Positions 35,774 to 43,896 of a stretch of 64,000 bases of DNA are shown here, one piece after another. The DNA is from Methylocystaceae bacterium (GTDB lineage: Bacteria; Pseudomonadota; Alphaproteobacteria; Rhodospirillales; Terasakiellaceae), in NCBI GenBank assembly GCA_013373205.1, contig JABXIG010000019.1:1-64000 (forward strand), given 5' to 3'. Below the pieces are notes generated by a model, which ran no database searches, had not been told where the DNA came from, and saw nothing but the letters and a program-made list of their open reading frames with translations. A program made the translations under genes and the position numbers. The stretch's first letter is position 1. Every line of letters starts with the position of its first letter.

Positions 35774-36274
35774 ATGGCATCTTTGGAAGACGATATTGTT
35801 TCAGAAATCGTATCCTGGGCAGAAGTTCATAAAGACACCCGTAAACTCGCCCGTGAATTGACTAAACGTGAAAAGTTTAAAGGCATTATTGCCATTACCC
35901 GTGGTGGTTTAATTCCGGCGGCGATCATGGCACGCGAGTTGGGATTGAAACTGATCGACACAGTCTGTTGCGAAGCTTATCGCGATGATGCCGCTGCACT
36001 GAACGATTCGCCGGTGAATATCATGAAGAAAGCCACTGAAACCGAAGATGGTGAGGGTTTTCTGCTGATCGACGATTTGGTGGATACAGGCACAACTGCA
36101 AAAGTGGTCCGTGAATTACTGCCCAAAGCGTATTTTGTCACCCTTTATGCCAAGCCGGAAGGCAAGCCACTGGTCGATTCTTTCGTAAAAGAGGTCGAGC
36201 AGGAGACTTGGGTCTTCTTCCCGTGGGATACGCAATTACAATATAGCAAGCCTATCGGGACAGATAAGGGCTAA
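35774..36274 (+). CDS. gpt: Xanthine-guanine phosphoribosyltransferase
   Basis: Salvages xanthine and guanine to XMP and GMP using PRPP. The 166 residues show the type I PRTase loop LLIDDLVDTGTTAKVV (about 97-112) and an N-terminal ITRGGLIPAAIMARELG. The C-terminal FFPWDTQLQY is typical of XGPRT. GAGG precedes the ATG. The stop abuts the end of the convergent NnrU-family gene with no gap. Confidence 0.93.
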   Translation: MASLEDDIVSEIVSWAEVHKDTRKLARELTKREKFKGIIAITRGGLIPAAIMARELGLKLIDTVCCEAYRDDAAALNDSPVNIMKKATETEDGEGFLLIDDLVDTGTTAKVVRELLPKAYFVTLYAKPEGKPLVDSFVKEVEQETWVFFPWDTQLQYSKPIGTDKG

Positions 36275-36922
36275 TCAGGGGAAGACAACAGGCGCAATTC
36301 CGATCACGGGTTCATGGGCATAAAGCAGACCGATATATAGCAGGCCTGCGCTGAGCCAGCGTTGCCAGCCGATATGGGGCCAACCTGAAACAGTTTCTTT
36401 TGAAAGACGCTGCCAGTTTTCAAGACCCAACTGGCGGCGTCTTTTTTGATTCAGGGAAAACGGGCCATAGAGGCTCAGTGCGCCCATCAGCCCAAAGAAT
36501 AAAACAGAGGCCATGTCCCCATTGGGCAGAATATGGCTGAAAGACCAAAGGGCAAAAGCGATCAGGGCTGGATGTTTGCAAAGTGAGACAATTCCTGGAT
36601 TTTTCGGGTCATACCCTTTGCCCCCGATCCCCAACGAAAAGGGATTAGGTTGGGAAAAGCTGCACACCAGCAGGATGCAGACGATGAACATAATGCTTAA
36701 CGTCGTATGGCTCATCCAGATTTCCATGGTCCAGAGCTCGATATAAGGAGCGTTCAGATACGTTCTGACCAGCCAGATGAACAGTCCTAAAGAGATCAGA
36801 CCATAGATCGACATGAAAACCCGTTCATTCAGTATCGAAACACATCTTTCACGAAGAGGCTGATAGGACGGGATAATATGGGCGAGGATAAAGATGCAAC
36901 AGGCCCAAAGAAGGTCCGACAT
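36275..36922 (-). CDS. NnrU family membrane protein
   Basis: A 215-residue protein with about six hydrophobic helices. IVSLCKHPALIAFALWSFSH is the conserved NnrU/isoprenylcysteine methyltransferase-like stretch (R/K-HP motif). NnrU members are linked to nitrogen-oxide respiration or to a cis-trans isomerase (Z-ISO) role, but the function in this organism is open; no denitrification genes are near. Confidence 0.8.
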   Translation of the reverse strand: MSDLLWACCIFILAHIIPSYQPLRERCVSILNERVFMSIYGLISLGLFIWLVRTYLNAPYIELWTMEIWMSHTTLSIMFIVCILLVCSFSQPNPFSLGIGGKGYDPKNPGIVSLCKHPALIAFALWSFSHILPNGDMASVLFFGLMGALSLYGPFSLNQKRRRQLGLENWQRLSKETVSGWPHIGWQRWLSAGLLYIGLLYAHEPVIGIAPVVFP

Positions 36923-36986
36923 AATCTTTGCAATCTCCCTTAGAGGTCGTTAGGTTGGTATAACTTTATAACCAAAGGGGATTGAT

Positions 36987-37190
36987 ATGGCCAACAATGC
37001 TGAACTCGCCGCCAAACTTTTACGCGCTGCGTCTAACTTTTTCCGTGCTGTTGGTGAGCAAAACCCAGAACTGAAAGAACAAATGACCACGAATGCGGAA
37101 GCCTGTGAGCTGATCGCTGACCGTGTGGAAGTGGATCCGCTGGGTGTGCCCGCAGAAGGCGACAACCCAACGCCGGATCAATTGAACTAG
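36987..37190 (+). CDS. Small conserved-type protein of 67 residues
   Basis: Starts MANNAELAAKLLRAASNF and ends in an acidic, Pro-containing tail (PAEGDNPTPDQLN). It has no membrane segment or known motif. A strong ribosome site, AAGGGGA, 8 bases before the ATG, together with a biased composition, supports a real gene. It is divergent from the NnrU-family gene. The helical N-terminal 50 residues could form a dimer. Function unknown. Confidence 0.65.
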   Translation: MANNAELAAKLLRAASNFFRAVGEQNPELKEQMTTNAEACELIADRVEVDPLGVPAEGDNPTPDQLN

Positions 37191-37199
37191 GGTCAGGAT

Positions 37200-37484
37200 C
37201 TATTTCATCGGAACATAGCCGGCTCTGCGCATGCAGTCTGCGACCAGTTCTTTCTGTTTTTTGCCGACATTATAAAGGCGCATCTTTTCATCATAACTGC
37301 TGATATTCTGTTCTGACTGATAAGCTGGCTTTGTGCCGAGGTATTTATCGGCTTGGCGTTTACATTTGTTGTGATCCGCCCCCCACTGACTGGAGGGGAC
37401 TTTGGGATGTTGCCAATGGCGTGGCGGGCCTTGCATGCAGGATGAAAGAACGAGCGCGGCGCACAGAATCAAAATTGATTTCAT
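37200..37484 (-). CDS. Small lipoprotein with two cysteines
   Basis: A 94-residue predicted lipoprotein: lipobox LSSC gives lipidated Cys16. The mature part has Cys41 in HNKCKRQADKYLG and Cys84 in ADCMRRAGY, likely forming a disulfide. The C-x-R-x-A and C-M-R-x-x-G-Y words are seen in many small proteobacterial envelope lipoproteins of unknown role. It ends convergently 10 bases from the small plus-strand gene. Confidence 0.72.
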   Translation of the reverse strand: MKSILILCAALVLSSCMQGPPRHWQHPKVPSSQWGADHNKCKRQADKYLGTKPAYQSEQNISSYDEKMRLYNVGKKQKELVADCMRRAGYVPMK

Positions 37485-37493
37485 CGTCGCCTC

Positions 37494-38156
37494 TTATACC
37501 AGACGAACCGAAAAGTCGGGCAGACCGTCAATGGTACAGTCCATGACATCACCTTTTTCAACAGCACCAACGCCTGCCGGGGTGCCGGTAAAAATGATGT
37601 CACCGGGCAGTAAAGCATCATAGCCATTCAGATGTTCCATAATTTCTGCCACATTATAGATCATTTGGTTCAGGTTTCCGTCTTGTTGTACGTCCCCATT
37701 GCGCGCCAAAGTGATGCGACCTTGCGTCATTTCGCCTGTGACCTCTATTGGTGTGATTTGGGAAACAGCCGCTGCCCCTGCGAAATTTTTTGCTGTGTCC
37801 CATGGCATACCCGCTTTTTTCGCTTCGCCCTGTAGATCACGTTTGGTGAAATCAATGCCGATGCCATAGCCGAAGATTTTCGCGTCAGCACCTAATGCAA
37901 CAACGAGTTCTACTTCGAAATGCAGATCATTTGTCGCGCGGGGATAGTTAATTTCAACATTTTCAATCCCGGATGCAACCGCATGGGCAGATTTTGAAAA
38001 GAATTTCGGTTTTATTTTTTGTGGATCGCCGCCCATTTCGCGGATATGTTCCCCATAGTTTTTAGCCACACAATGAACCCGGCGCACTGGAAATTCCTTA
38101 TCAGTGCCCGCAATTTTTAACGCAGGTGGGGTCCAAAGTGGCAGAACATAAGACAT
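37494..38156 (-). CDS. Fumarylacetoacetate hydrolase family protein
   Basis: A 220-residue FAH-fold enzyme, probably fumarylpyruvate or acylpyruvate hydrolase. CVAKNYGEH, the metal triad region HFEVELVVALG and KRDLQGEAKKAGMPWDTAKNF are present, ending with PGDIIFTGTPAGVGAV. These keep the acidic metal ligands. The ATG at 38156 follows AGGAG; the extension to 38210 would cross the operator. It is divergent from a MarR-type regulator, which suggests induction by an aromatic breakdown product; that is inference. Confidence 0.88.
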   Translation of the reverse strand: MSYVLPLWTPPALKIAGTDKEFPVRRVHCVAKNYGEHIREMGGDPQKIKPKFFSKSAHAVASGIENVEINYPRATNDLHFEVELVVALGADAKIFGYGIGIDFTKRDLQGEAKKAGMPWDTAKNFAGAAAVSQITPIEVTGEMTQGRITLARNGDVQQDGNLNQMIYNVAEIMEHLNGYDALLPGDIIFTGTPAGVGAVEKGDVMDCTIDGLPDFSVRLV

Positions 38157-38191
38157 GGGGATACTCCTAGACAGATGGGATAGGGGGTTAT

Positions 38192-38210
38192 ATGTTAGAC
38201 TTAATAACAT
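38192..38210. promoter_or_regulatory. Inverted repeat, likely MarR operator
   Basis: ATGTTA, seven bases, TAACAT lies midway between the divergent FAH-type and MarR-type genes. Confidence 0.45.
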
Positions 38211-38240
38211 TTATTAGCGGATGGTGACGAGAGGTTTTAG

Positions 38241-38702
38241 GTGCCGGACACAAATTCAAAAAAACAAAATACCAATGTTGGTCCGTTAAATGACTTAATG
38301 ACGTATCATTTGCGCCGTGCCCAAGTCTGCGCTTTCAATAATTTCACCGAAGCTATGACCGAAACTCAGGTCACACCGGGACAGTTCGGGGTATTAACCT
38401 TGATTGCCAGTAATAAAGGGATTTCCCAATCTGCTGTTGCCCGTGCCCTGGGTGTGGAACGATCCACCATGGTGGCGGTGATTGATGGGTTGCAGAACCG
38501 GGGTCTTGTGGTCCGAAAACCGTCCCCCACAGATCGTCGCTCCAATGCGTTGGAACTCAGCGATAAAGGTCAGGAAATCTATGAACGTGGTCTGGAACTG
38601 GCTAAAAACGGGGATCGTAAAACCGCAAGCGCATTAAGCGATGAAGAAGCCGTTCAACTGGTCACTTTATTGCGTAAACTCAACAGCGCTATCGACGGTT
38701 AA
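38241..38702 (+). CDS. MarR-family transcriptional regulator
   Basis: A 153-residue MarR protein: the helix-turn-helix is in ISQSAVARALGVERSTMVAVIDGLQNRGLV and the wing in KPSPTDRRSNALELSDKG. It starts with GTG at 38241, preceded by GAGAGG. Divergence from the FAH-family gene and the palindrome between them suggest local control of that gene. It resembles regulators of aromatic catabolism. Its stop codon overlaps the end of the convergent ATPase gene. Confidence 0.88.
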   Translation: MPDTNSKKQNTNVGPLNDLMTYHLRRAQVCAFNNFTEAMTETQVTPGQFGVLTLIASNKGISQSAVARALGVERSTMVAVIDGLQNRGLVVRKPSPTDRRSNALELSDKGQEIYERGLELAKNGDRKTASALSDEEAVQLVTLLRKLNSAIDG

Positions 38703-40132
38703 GACATTTCATTTACGAGCCCGTAGGCATAAAGACTTGCTGGAACAGACTGAATACGTACATGGCGGTGATAGCCGGTGCGGATAAGGTTCTGCGTTAA
38801 AAGCAGGGTGTTTTCTTCGCCATTACAGTTCATGCGCACAAATTCGGTTACAGTTTGTGGGCCTTCACCAAAGCCGGAGAGTTTCTGTTTCCAGTCCATC
38901 TCGATAATCAGGTTAGGTTCTGGTGCGCGTGTTTTTTGCTGGGCAAGATCGCTATAGCCGACCAAGTCAACTTTGCCCCCGCGCCAACTGGCATAGGTGA
39001 GTGCGGAAATACGATGGGACACGCCAAGCCATTGGCAATAAACGGCGGTTTCGACCAGACGTTCGTAGACTTCATCATCGGGCATCACGGGTCCGAAAAG
39101 GGCGGCATACCAACAAGGCGACGTAATAAAAACTTTGAAGGCAACGGCTCGTTGGAAACGTTTGGCATTTTTATCTACGCGATGCAGGCGACGGATCAGC
39201 CAGGCCGATTCCAGATAATCCAGATATTTACGCAAGGTGTTTTTGGCGATCTTTGTTTCACGTGCCAATTCTTCAATGCTGACTTCGCGCCCTGTGTTAT
39301 AGGCGAGCAGGGTAAAGAGGTGGGACAGACCTTTTAAATCATTGATACCAAAAAAGGAGGCTACATCTTTATGAAGCAGGCGTTCGATCAGGGTGTCGCG
39401 CACAAATAGGGGGGATGGGGCCCCTTGAACCTTGGCAAGGACACTTTCCGGGAATCCACCATAGTTAATGTAATAATTAAATTCTTTATTCAGCTGGGGT
39501 AGATTGGCCTGATTGAAGGCCAGTTTATGGTTGGCCGGGTCACCGCCAAAGAGTTCTTTTTCCCGCCCTCGAAAACGTAAAAACTCGGCAAAACTGATAC
39601 TGGGGAGAACGGCCACGTCATAGCCCGGATCGTTTTCTTCAATTTCTTCTGCTAAAGGCGTGCCAGCCGATAAAACCCCGATCAAACGGACTTGCGGGAA
39701 ATCTTTGGCAGCCTTAATCAGTTCACTTTCCCAATCGGGCATATATTGCAATTCATCCAAAAACGCGTACAGCGTTTTACCTTGTGATGTTCTGGCATTG
39801 CGTTGGACAAAAAGTTCAATGATTTGATGCAGTCCCGCACTCCAATAGGTTGGCACACCTAACGAGGCTAAAAGCACATGGCGCGGTGGCTCGCCGCCTT
39901 CGATCAGGCGGGCGACCATTTGGCGCACCATGACCGTCTTTCCTGTCCTTCGCGGACCGACCAGTGCAACGGCGCGGCCTGAATCACCATTTTCAATTTT
40001 ATAGGCAAAATCGTTAAAGAAAATACGTTTGGGAGGTTGTTTGAACTTTTGCGGCGCTTGTTCATCCAATGCCCACCAGGGGTTATCAAACAATAATCGG
40101 TTTTTGACCGCTTCGACCCCATAAGTTTGCAT
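38699..40132 (-). CDS. AAA_14/DUF4143-type ATPase
   Basis: A 477-residue protein with an N-terminal AAA domain: Walker A GPRRTGKT (about 58-65) and Walker B YAFLDELQYM. It is followed by a winged-helix-like region (VSIEELARETKIAKNTLRKYLDYLESAWLI, given in parts here) and a C-terminal nuclease-like DUF4143 fold. These P-loop proteins are common, often transferred horizontally, and of unknown function. The gene stands alone with no toxin or phage gene beside it. Confidence 0.85.
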   Translation of the reverse strand: MQTYGVEAVKNRLLFDNPWWALDEQAPQKFKQPPKRIFFNDFAYKIENGDSGRAVALVGPRRTGKTVMVRQMVARLIEGGEPPRHVLLASLGVPTYWSAGLHQIIELFVQRNARTSQGKTLYAFLDELQYMPDWESELIKAAKDFPQVRLIGVLSAGTPLAEEIEENDPGYDVAVLPSISFAEFLRFRGREKELFGGDPANHKLAFNQANLPQLNKEFNYYINYGGFPESVLAKVQGAPSPLFVRDTLIERLLHKDVASFFGINDLKGLSHLFTLLAYNTGREVSIEELARETKIAKNTLRKYLDYLESAWLIRRLHRVDKNAKRFQRAVAFKVFITSPCWYAALFGPVMPDDEVYERLVETAVYCQWLGVSHRISALTYASWRGGKVDLVGYSDLAQQKTRAPEPNLIIEMDWKQKLSGFGEGPQTVTEFVRMNCNGEENTLLLTQNLIRTGYHRHVRIQSVPASLYAYGLVNEMS

Positions 40133-40214
40133 TATTCATCCCAATTCCAAGATTATTTTGGGGGGAATGATACGCGTGCTTTTCCCTAAGCGCAAGGTAA
40201 TGATCTTAAAAAAA

Positions 40215-40541
40215 TCATTTTGTTAAGCGATTGTATCTTTGAAGGAATTTAATGTGTTCACTTTTCAATTTGCGATATTTAAAGACCTTGAAAACGACAA
40301 AAGGCAGGTTCATTGCAGCAAACATTCCAAGGATGGCCCAAAGAAAGCTTAAAAGCAGCAGCATAAAACTTCCCGTACCTAAAAAATAATGATTTATGGT
40401 GAAAAAAATGGGGACGCCGATAGCCCCTAACAGGCATAGCCAGAGCGAAGTTAAATAATAGTGCTGTTTTTCATCAAGGAAATCTGATTCCTGCTGGCTA
40501 TAGATCAGCCGGAGATTTTCGTCGTGGATTCTGTTGTTCAT
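40215..40541 (-). CDS. Small two-helix membrane protein
   Basis: A 108-residue protein starting MNNRIHDENLRLIYSQQ. Two hydrophobic helices at about 31-52 and 58-82 are followed by a basic C-terminus. GAAGGAAAAG precedes the ATG at 40541; a TTG at 40559 would add six residues. No family is recognised. It is divergent from another membrane gene at 40614. Confidence 0.6.
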   Translation of the reverse strand: MNNRIHDENLRLIYSQQESDFLDEKQHYYLTSLWLCLLGAIGVPIFFTINHYFLGTGSFMLLLLSFLWAILGMFAAMNLPFVVFKVFKYRKLKSEHIKFLQRYNRLTK

Positions 40542-40613
40542 AGCTTTTCCTTCTTTCAAATCAGCTTATCTATGATATGAACGTTTGAGAAGAATTTTTT
40601 AGCAGGAGCATCC

Positions 40614-41204
40614 GTGGCCCGATCCGATGCACATATAAATTTAGCAACCAAAGTCGGTTTCCTACTCGGCTGGATGTTTTTTGCTCTGGCCTTTATGCTG
40701 GCAGCGGCAGAAAGTGCACTGGGACGTGGATTTATTACATCAGCTAATGATTTACTGGTCGCCCTGATGGGCAGCAAATGGATTATTTTTAAAGCACGCT
40801 ATGCTTCGGTTTTGTTTGATACGGTGGTTTTGAATCTATTACAGTTGCCGGGCTGGTTGCTGGCTGGATTGCCCGCAGGCATATTATTGTGGCGTTGCCG
40901 CCCCCATCGTGAAGATGTTGATCCCGATCTTTATAGTTCACTTACGACTTATGACCGTCTGGCTGAACTGGCTGATGAAGAAGGCGCCGCTAATGATGAT
41001 CCCAGCTTCCATGAATATGACATGCGCGATTATGACGAGGACGACCCACGCGAAGATTTACGCAGCCCGCGTGAGTATATGAAAAACTGGCATCCCCATG
41101 ATGAAGATGAAGACATGAACAGCCCTGCTAAACCCATGGGGCCTGAAGAAAAGATGCAAAAAGGGCGTGACAACTTGTCGATCCCGTTTGATAAACTAAG
41201 TTAA
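40614..41204 (+). CDS. Membrane protein with long acidic C-terminal tail
   Basis: A 196-residue protein starting at GTG 40614 (AGGAG upstream). Helices lie at about 14-34 and 72-94. The cytoplasmic tail from about 100 is strongly acidic (DYDEDDPREDLRSPREY, HDEDEDMN). No family is recognised. It may form a unit with the small lipoprotein and the permease downstream, which follow closely. Confidence 0.65.
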   Translation: MARSDAHINLATKVGFLLGWMFFALAFMLAAAESALGRGFITSANDLLVALMGSKWIIFKARYASVLFDTVVLNLLQLPGWLLAGLPAGILLWRCRPHREDVDPDLYSSLTTYDRLAELADEEGAANDDPSFHEYDMRDYDEDDPREDLRSPREYMKNWHPHDEDEDMNSPAKPMGPEEKMQKGRDNLSIPFDKLS

Positions 41205-41240
41205 TCCCTTGACGCTTTGATAAAAAGGACAGGAATAATG

Positions 41241-41507
41241 ATGAAATATTTTATGACCGCCCTCTTGCTGGGTTCGCTTTCCCTAAGCCTTTCTGCTTGT
41301 GGGGAAGAAGAAAAAGTTGAAAAAACTGAACCAGCCAAACAGGTTGAACAAGCAGCACCGAAAAAAGCAGAAAGCCCTAAAACTGAAAATGATCGTGACA
41401 TGACCCCGGCAGAAGCTCTGGATAATATGAAACGTGATGCCGGGATTGTCGCGGATAAAGCGGTGGATGCCTATAATGCGGCGAAAGATGCCATAACATC
41501 TGACTAA
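41241..41507 (+). CDS. Small lysine/glutamate-rich lipoprotein
   Basis: An 88-residue predicted lipoprotein: signal with lipobox LSAC (SLSLSACGEEEK), a low-complexity Glu/Lys/Pro/Ala linker, then a short helical domain (TPAEALDNMKRDAGIVADKA). AGGA precedes the ATG at 41241; the adjacent ATG at 41238 is possible. It lies 13 bases before the next gene. Function unknown. Confidence 0.7.
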   Translation: MKYFMTALLLGSLSLSLSACGEEEKVEKTEPAKQVEQAAPKKAESPKTENDRDMTPAEALDNMKRDAGIVADKAVDAYNAAKDAITSD

Positions 41508-41520
41508 AAGAGTATAAAAC

Positions 41521-42405
41521 GTGGATTCAGTCGTAAAGGGCACATTGATCGGTGCCGTGGCCCTGTTTATGTGGTCAACCTTGGGGATTTTAACCGTATG
41601 GTCCGGGGACATCCCCCCCTTTCAATTGGTTGCCGTGTCCTTTTTTGTCGCGTTCCTTTGTGCGTTGATAAAATGGCTGGTCAAAAAAGAAAGCCCATTT
41701 AAACATATCTATCAGCCCCCGAAAGCTTGGTTGTTGGGGGTATCTGGTCTGTTTGGTTATCACTTTCTTTATTTCCTTGCCCTGAAATCTGCCCCGGCTG
41801 TTGAAACAAATCTGATTAATTATCTCTGGCCGCTCCTGATCGTTTTTTTCTCTGCGTTTTTGCCCGGAGAAAAACTGCGTTGGTACCATGCGCTGGGCAC
41901 GCTCTGTGGGTTAGCCGGAACGGTTTTGCTTATCCTTGGCGATAAAGGCTTTGCGATGGAAAGTCAGTATATGCTCGGATATATGGCGGCGATTGGTTGT
42001 GGGATTACCTGGGCGACCTATTCCGTCCTGAACCGACTGTTTGGCGGGGTGCCAACAGACGCGGTGGGCTGGTTCTGTCTGAGTGGTTCAGTATTGGCAG
42101 CGTTGTGCCATCTGATGTTTGAGCAGACCATCTGGCCGCAGGATTTGGTCGGTTGGCTGGTGTTGCTGGCTATGGGATTAGGCCCGGCCGGTGGTGCTTT
42201 CTTTTTTTGGGATTATGGCGTCAAGCATGGCAATATCCGCGCGTTGGGCGCAGGGTCCTATACCATTCCGTTGACCTCTACTCTCTTATTGTTGTTGATC
42301 GGTGAAGGCAGTCTGACCTGGGCGATTGCGTTGTCGTGTATCTTAATCAGTGGCGGGGCTGTCTTGGCTTCGTCTGATTTTTTACGCCGCAAAGAAATGG
42401 CGTAA
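41521..42405 (+). CDS. DMT-superfamily (EamA) permease, YddG-like
   Basis: A 294-residue inner-membrane carrier with about ten helices in two EamA halves; it starts at GTG 41521. Length and hydropathy resemble YddG-type amino-acid exporters (ALKSAPAVETNLINYLWPLLI in parts, GPAGGAFFFWDYGVKHGNIR in parts). Export of an amino acid or related metabolite is likely, but the substrate is not readable. It is a different gene from the DMT permease at 17803-18708 and not a close copy. Confidence 0.85.
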   Translation: MDSVVKGTLIGAVALFMWSTLGILTVWSGDIPPFQLVAVSFFVAFLCALIKWLVKKESPFKHIYQPPKAWLLGVSGLFGYHFLYFLALKSAPAVETNLINYLWPLLIVFFSAFLPGEKLRWYHALGTLCGLAGTVLLILGDKGFAMESQYMLGYMAAIGCGITWATYSVLNRLFGGVPTDAVGWFCLSGSVLAALCHLMFEQTIWPQDLVGWLVLLAMGLGPAGGAFFFWDYGVKHGNIRALGAGSYTIPLTSTLLLLLIGEGSLTWAIALSCILISGGAVLASSDFLRRKEMA

Positions 42406-42553
42406 TATAAAAAGTTTATAATATATAAAATAATCAACCTTTAATATTCAACATGAAAGCTATGGACATTATGTTCAATGGGGATATGATGAGGAAAATC
42501 ACATATAAAATGACCCGCTCATAGATTGATCTTACTGTGTCAGGGATAGATAA

Positions 42554-43819
42554 ATGACCGCCACCCATGGGGTCGAGATTCTTTTGGTTGAAGATGCCAA
42601 ATTTTTCCGATCCGTTATAAAAAGCCAAATTGAAAACCAGCTCGGTTTTCGTGTGACTTGCGCTGAAAGTTATCAAGAAGCTTGCGCTATTCTCGATGAA
42701 CGATCTGAGGATTTTTTTCTGGCGCTGCTGGATTTAAACCTACCCGATGCCCCAAAGGGGGAGATCGTGGACTATGTTATAGAAAAGTCTGTGCCTTCTA
42801 TCGTCTTTTCCGGTCAGTTCAACGAAGAACTGCGCGACCATCTGATGCAACAGAATATCATTGATTATGTGGTGAAAGACAGTCCGGCGAGCATTGAATA
42901 TGTGATCACGACCGTAAAACGTCTTTATAATAATCAGTCGGTGAAGGTCTTGCTGGCGGATGATTCCAAGACAGCGCGCTATCAGATGCATGGACTTCTG
43001 TCGCGTTACAAATTTCAGATTTTAGAAGCAGAAGATGGTTTGCAAGCGTTAAAAACGCTGGATGAAAATCCGGATATTATGTTGGTTATCACCGATTATA
43101 ATATGCCGAATTTGGATGGGTTTGAACTGACGAAAAAGATCCGCACCCATTATTCTAAACGCGAACTATGTATTATCGGTGTGTCGACTTATGGCAACCA
43201 TGCCCTGTCGGCAAAATTCATTAAGGTCGGTGCCAATGATTTCATCACCAAACCATTTTTGAATGAAGAGTTTTTCTGTCGTATCTCGCAGAATGTCGAG
43301 ATGCTGGAACATATCAAAGCCCTGGAAGATAGCCTGATTACAGATTATTTAACGGGTTTGCGTAATCGGCGGTATTTGTTCCAACGCGGTGAAGCCATCT
43401 TGGAAGAAGTTCGCAACGAGGGCGGCTATCTGGTGGCGGCCATGTGCGATATCGATCATTTCAAAAATATCAATGACACTTACGGCCACGATGGGGGCGA
43501 TGAAGCTCTGAAACAGGTAGCGAACCAGTTGCGCCACGATTTTGGAAATAAAGGGGTGGTGTCGCGCTTTGGGGGGGAAGAATTCTGCATCTTAATGCAA
43601 TGTGACACCTTGGATGATGTGCGCAGCCAATTTGAAGATTTGCGCGAAAGTATTGATGGCTTGAAGATCAGCTATGGCAATCGGGAAATCAAGGTGAGAA
43701 TCAGTCTTGGGGTAAGCTGGCAGAAAACACCCGCTTTGGATGATTTAATCAATCTGGCCGACGCCAAACTTTATGAGGCAAAAAACACGGGTCGCAACAA
43801 AGTTGTGTTTGACGATTAA
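42554..43819 (+). CDS. PleD-like response regulator with two receiver domains and GGDEF
   Basis: A 421-residue soluble regulator: REC1 (about 7-125, phospho-Asp D60), REC2 (about 130-250, phospho-Asp D181 in VITDYNMPNLDG, with KPF at 233-235) and a GGDEF domain (about 262-419) with intact GGEEF at 340-344. It should make c-di-GMP when phosphorylated. The RxxD inhibitory site normally five residues before GGEEF is absent (the stretch reads GNKGVVSRF), so product inhibition may be lost. No histidine kinase gene is near. Confidence 0.92.
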   Translation: MTATHGVEILLVEDAKFFRSVIKSQIENQLGFRVTCAESYQEACAILDERSEDFFLALLDLNLPDAPKGEIVDYVIEKSVPSIVFSGQFNEELRDHLMQQNIIDYVVKDSPASIEYVITTVKRLYNNQSVKVLLADDSKTARYQMHGLLSRYKFQILEAEDGLQALKTLDENPDIMLVITDYNMPNLDGFELTKKIRTHYSKRELCIIGVSTYGNHALSAKFIKVGANDFITKPFLNEEFFCRISQNVEMLEHIKALEDSLITDYLTGLRNRRYLFQRGEAILEEVRNEGGYLVAAMCDIDHFKNINDTYGHDGGDEALKQVANQLRHDFGNKGVVSRFGGEEFCILMQCDTLDDVRSQFEDLRESIDGLKISYGNREIKVRISLGVSWQKTPALDDLINLADAKLYEAKNTGRNKVVFDD

Positions 43820-43841
43820 GGTTTCGAGCCCTGTCTCTATT

Positions 43842-43876
43842 AAAAAGGCCCCCCGAAAAAACGGGAGGCCTTTTCT
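43842..43876. terminator. Bidirectional terminator between the GGDEF gene and lpd
   Basis: AAAAGGCC(C)CCCG pairs with CGGGAGGCCTTTT around an A-rich loop, with T-runs on both strands. It ends the convergent response-regulator gene and the lpd transcript. Confidence 0.85.
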
Positions 43877-43896
43877 ATTTGTGTACGCGCTGAGCT

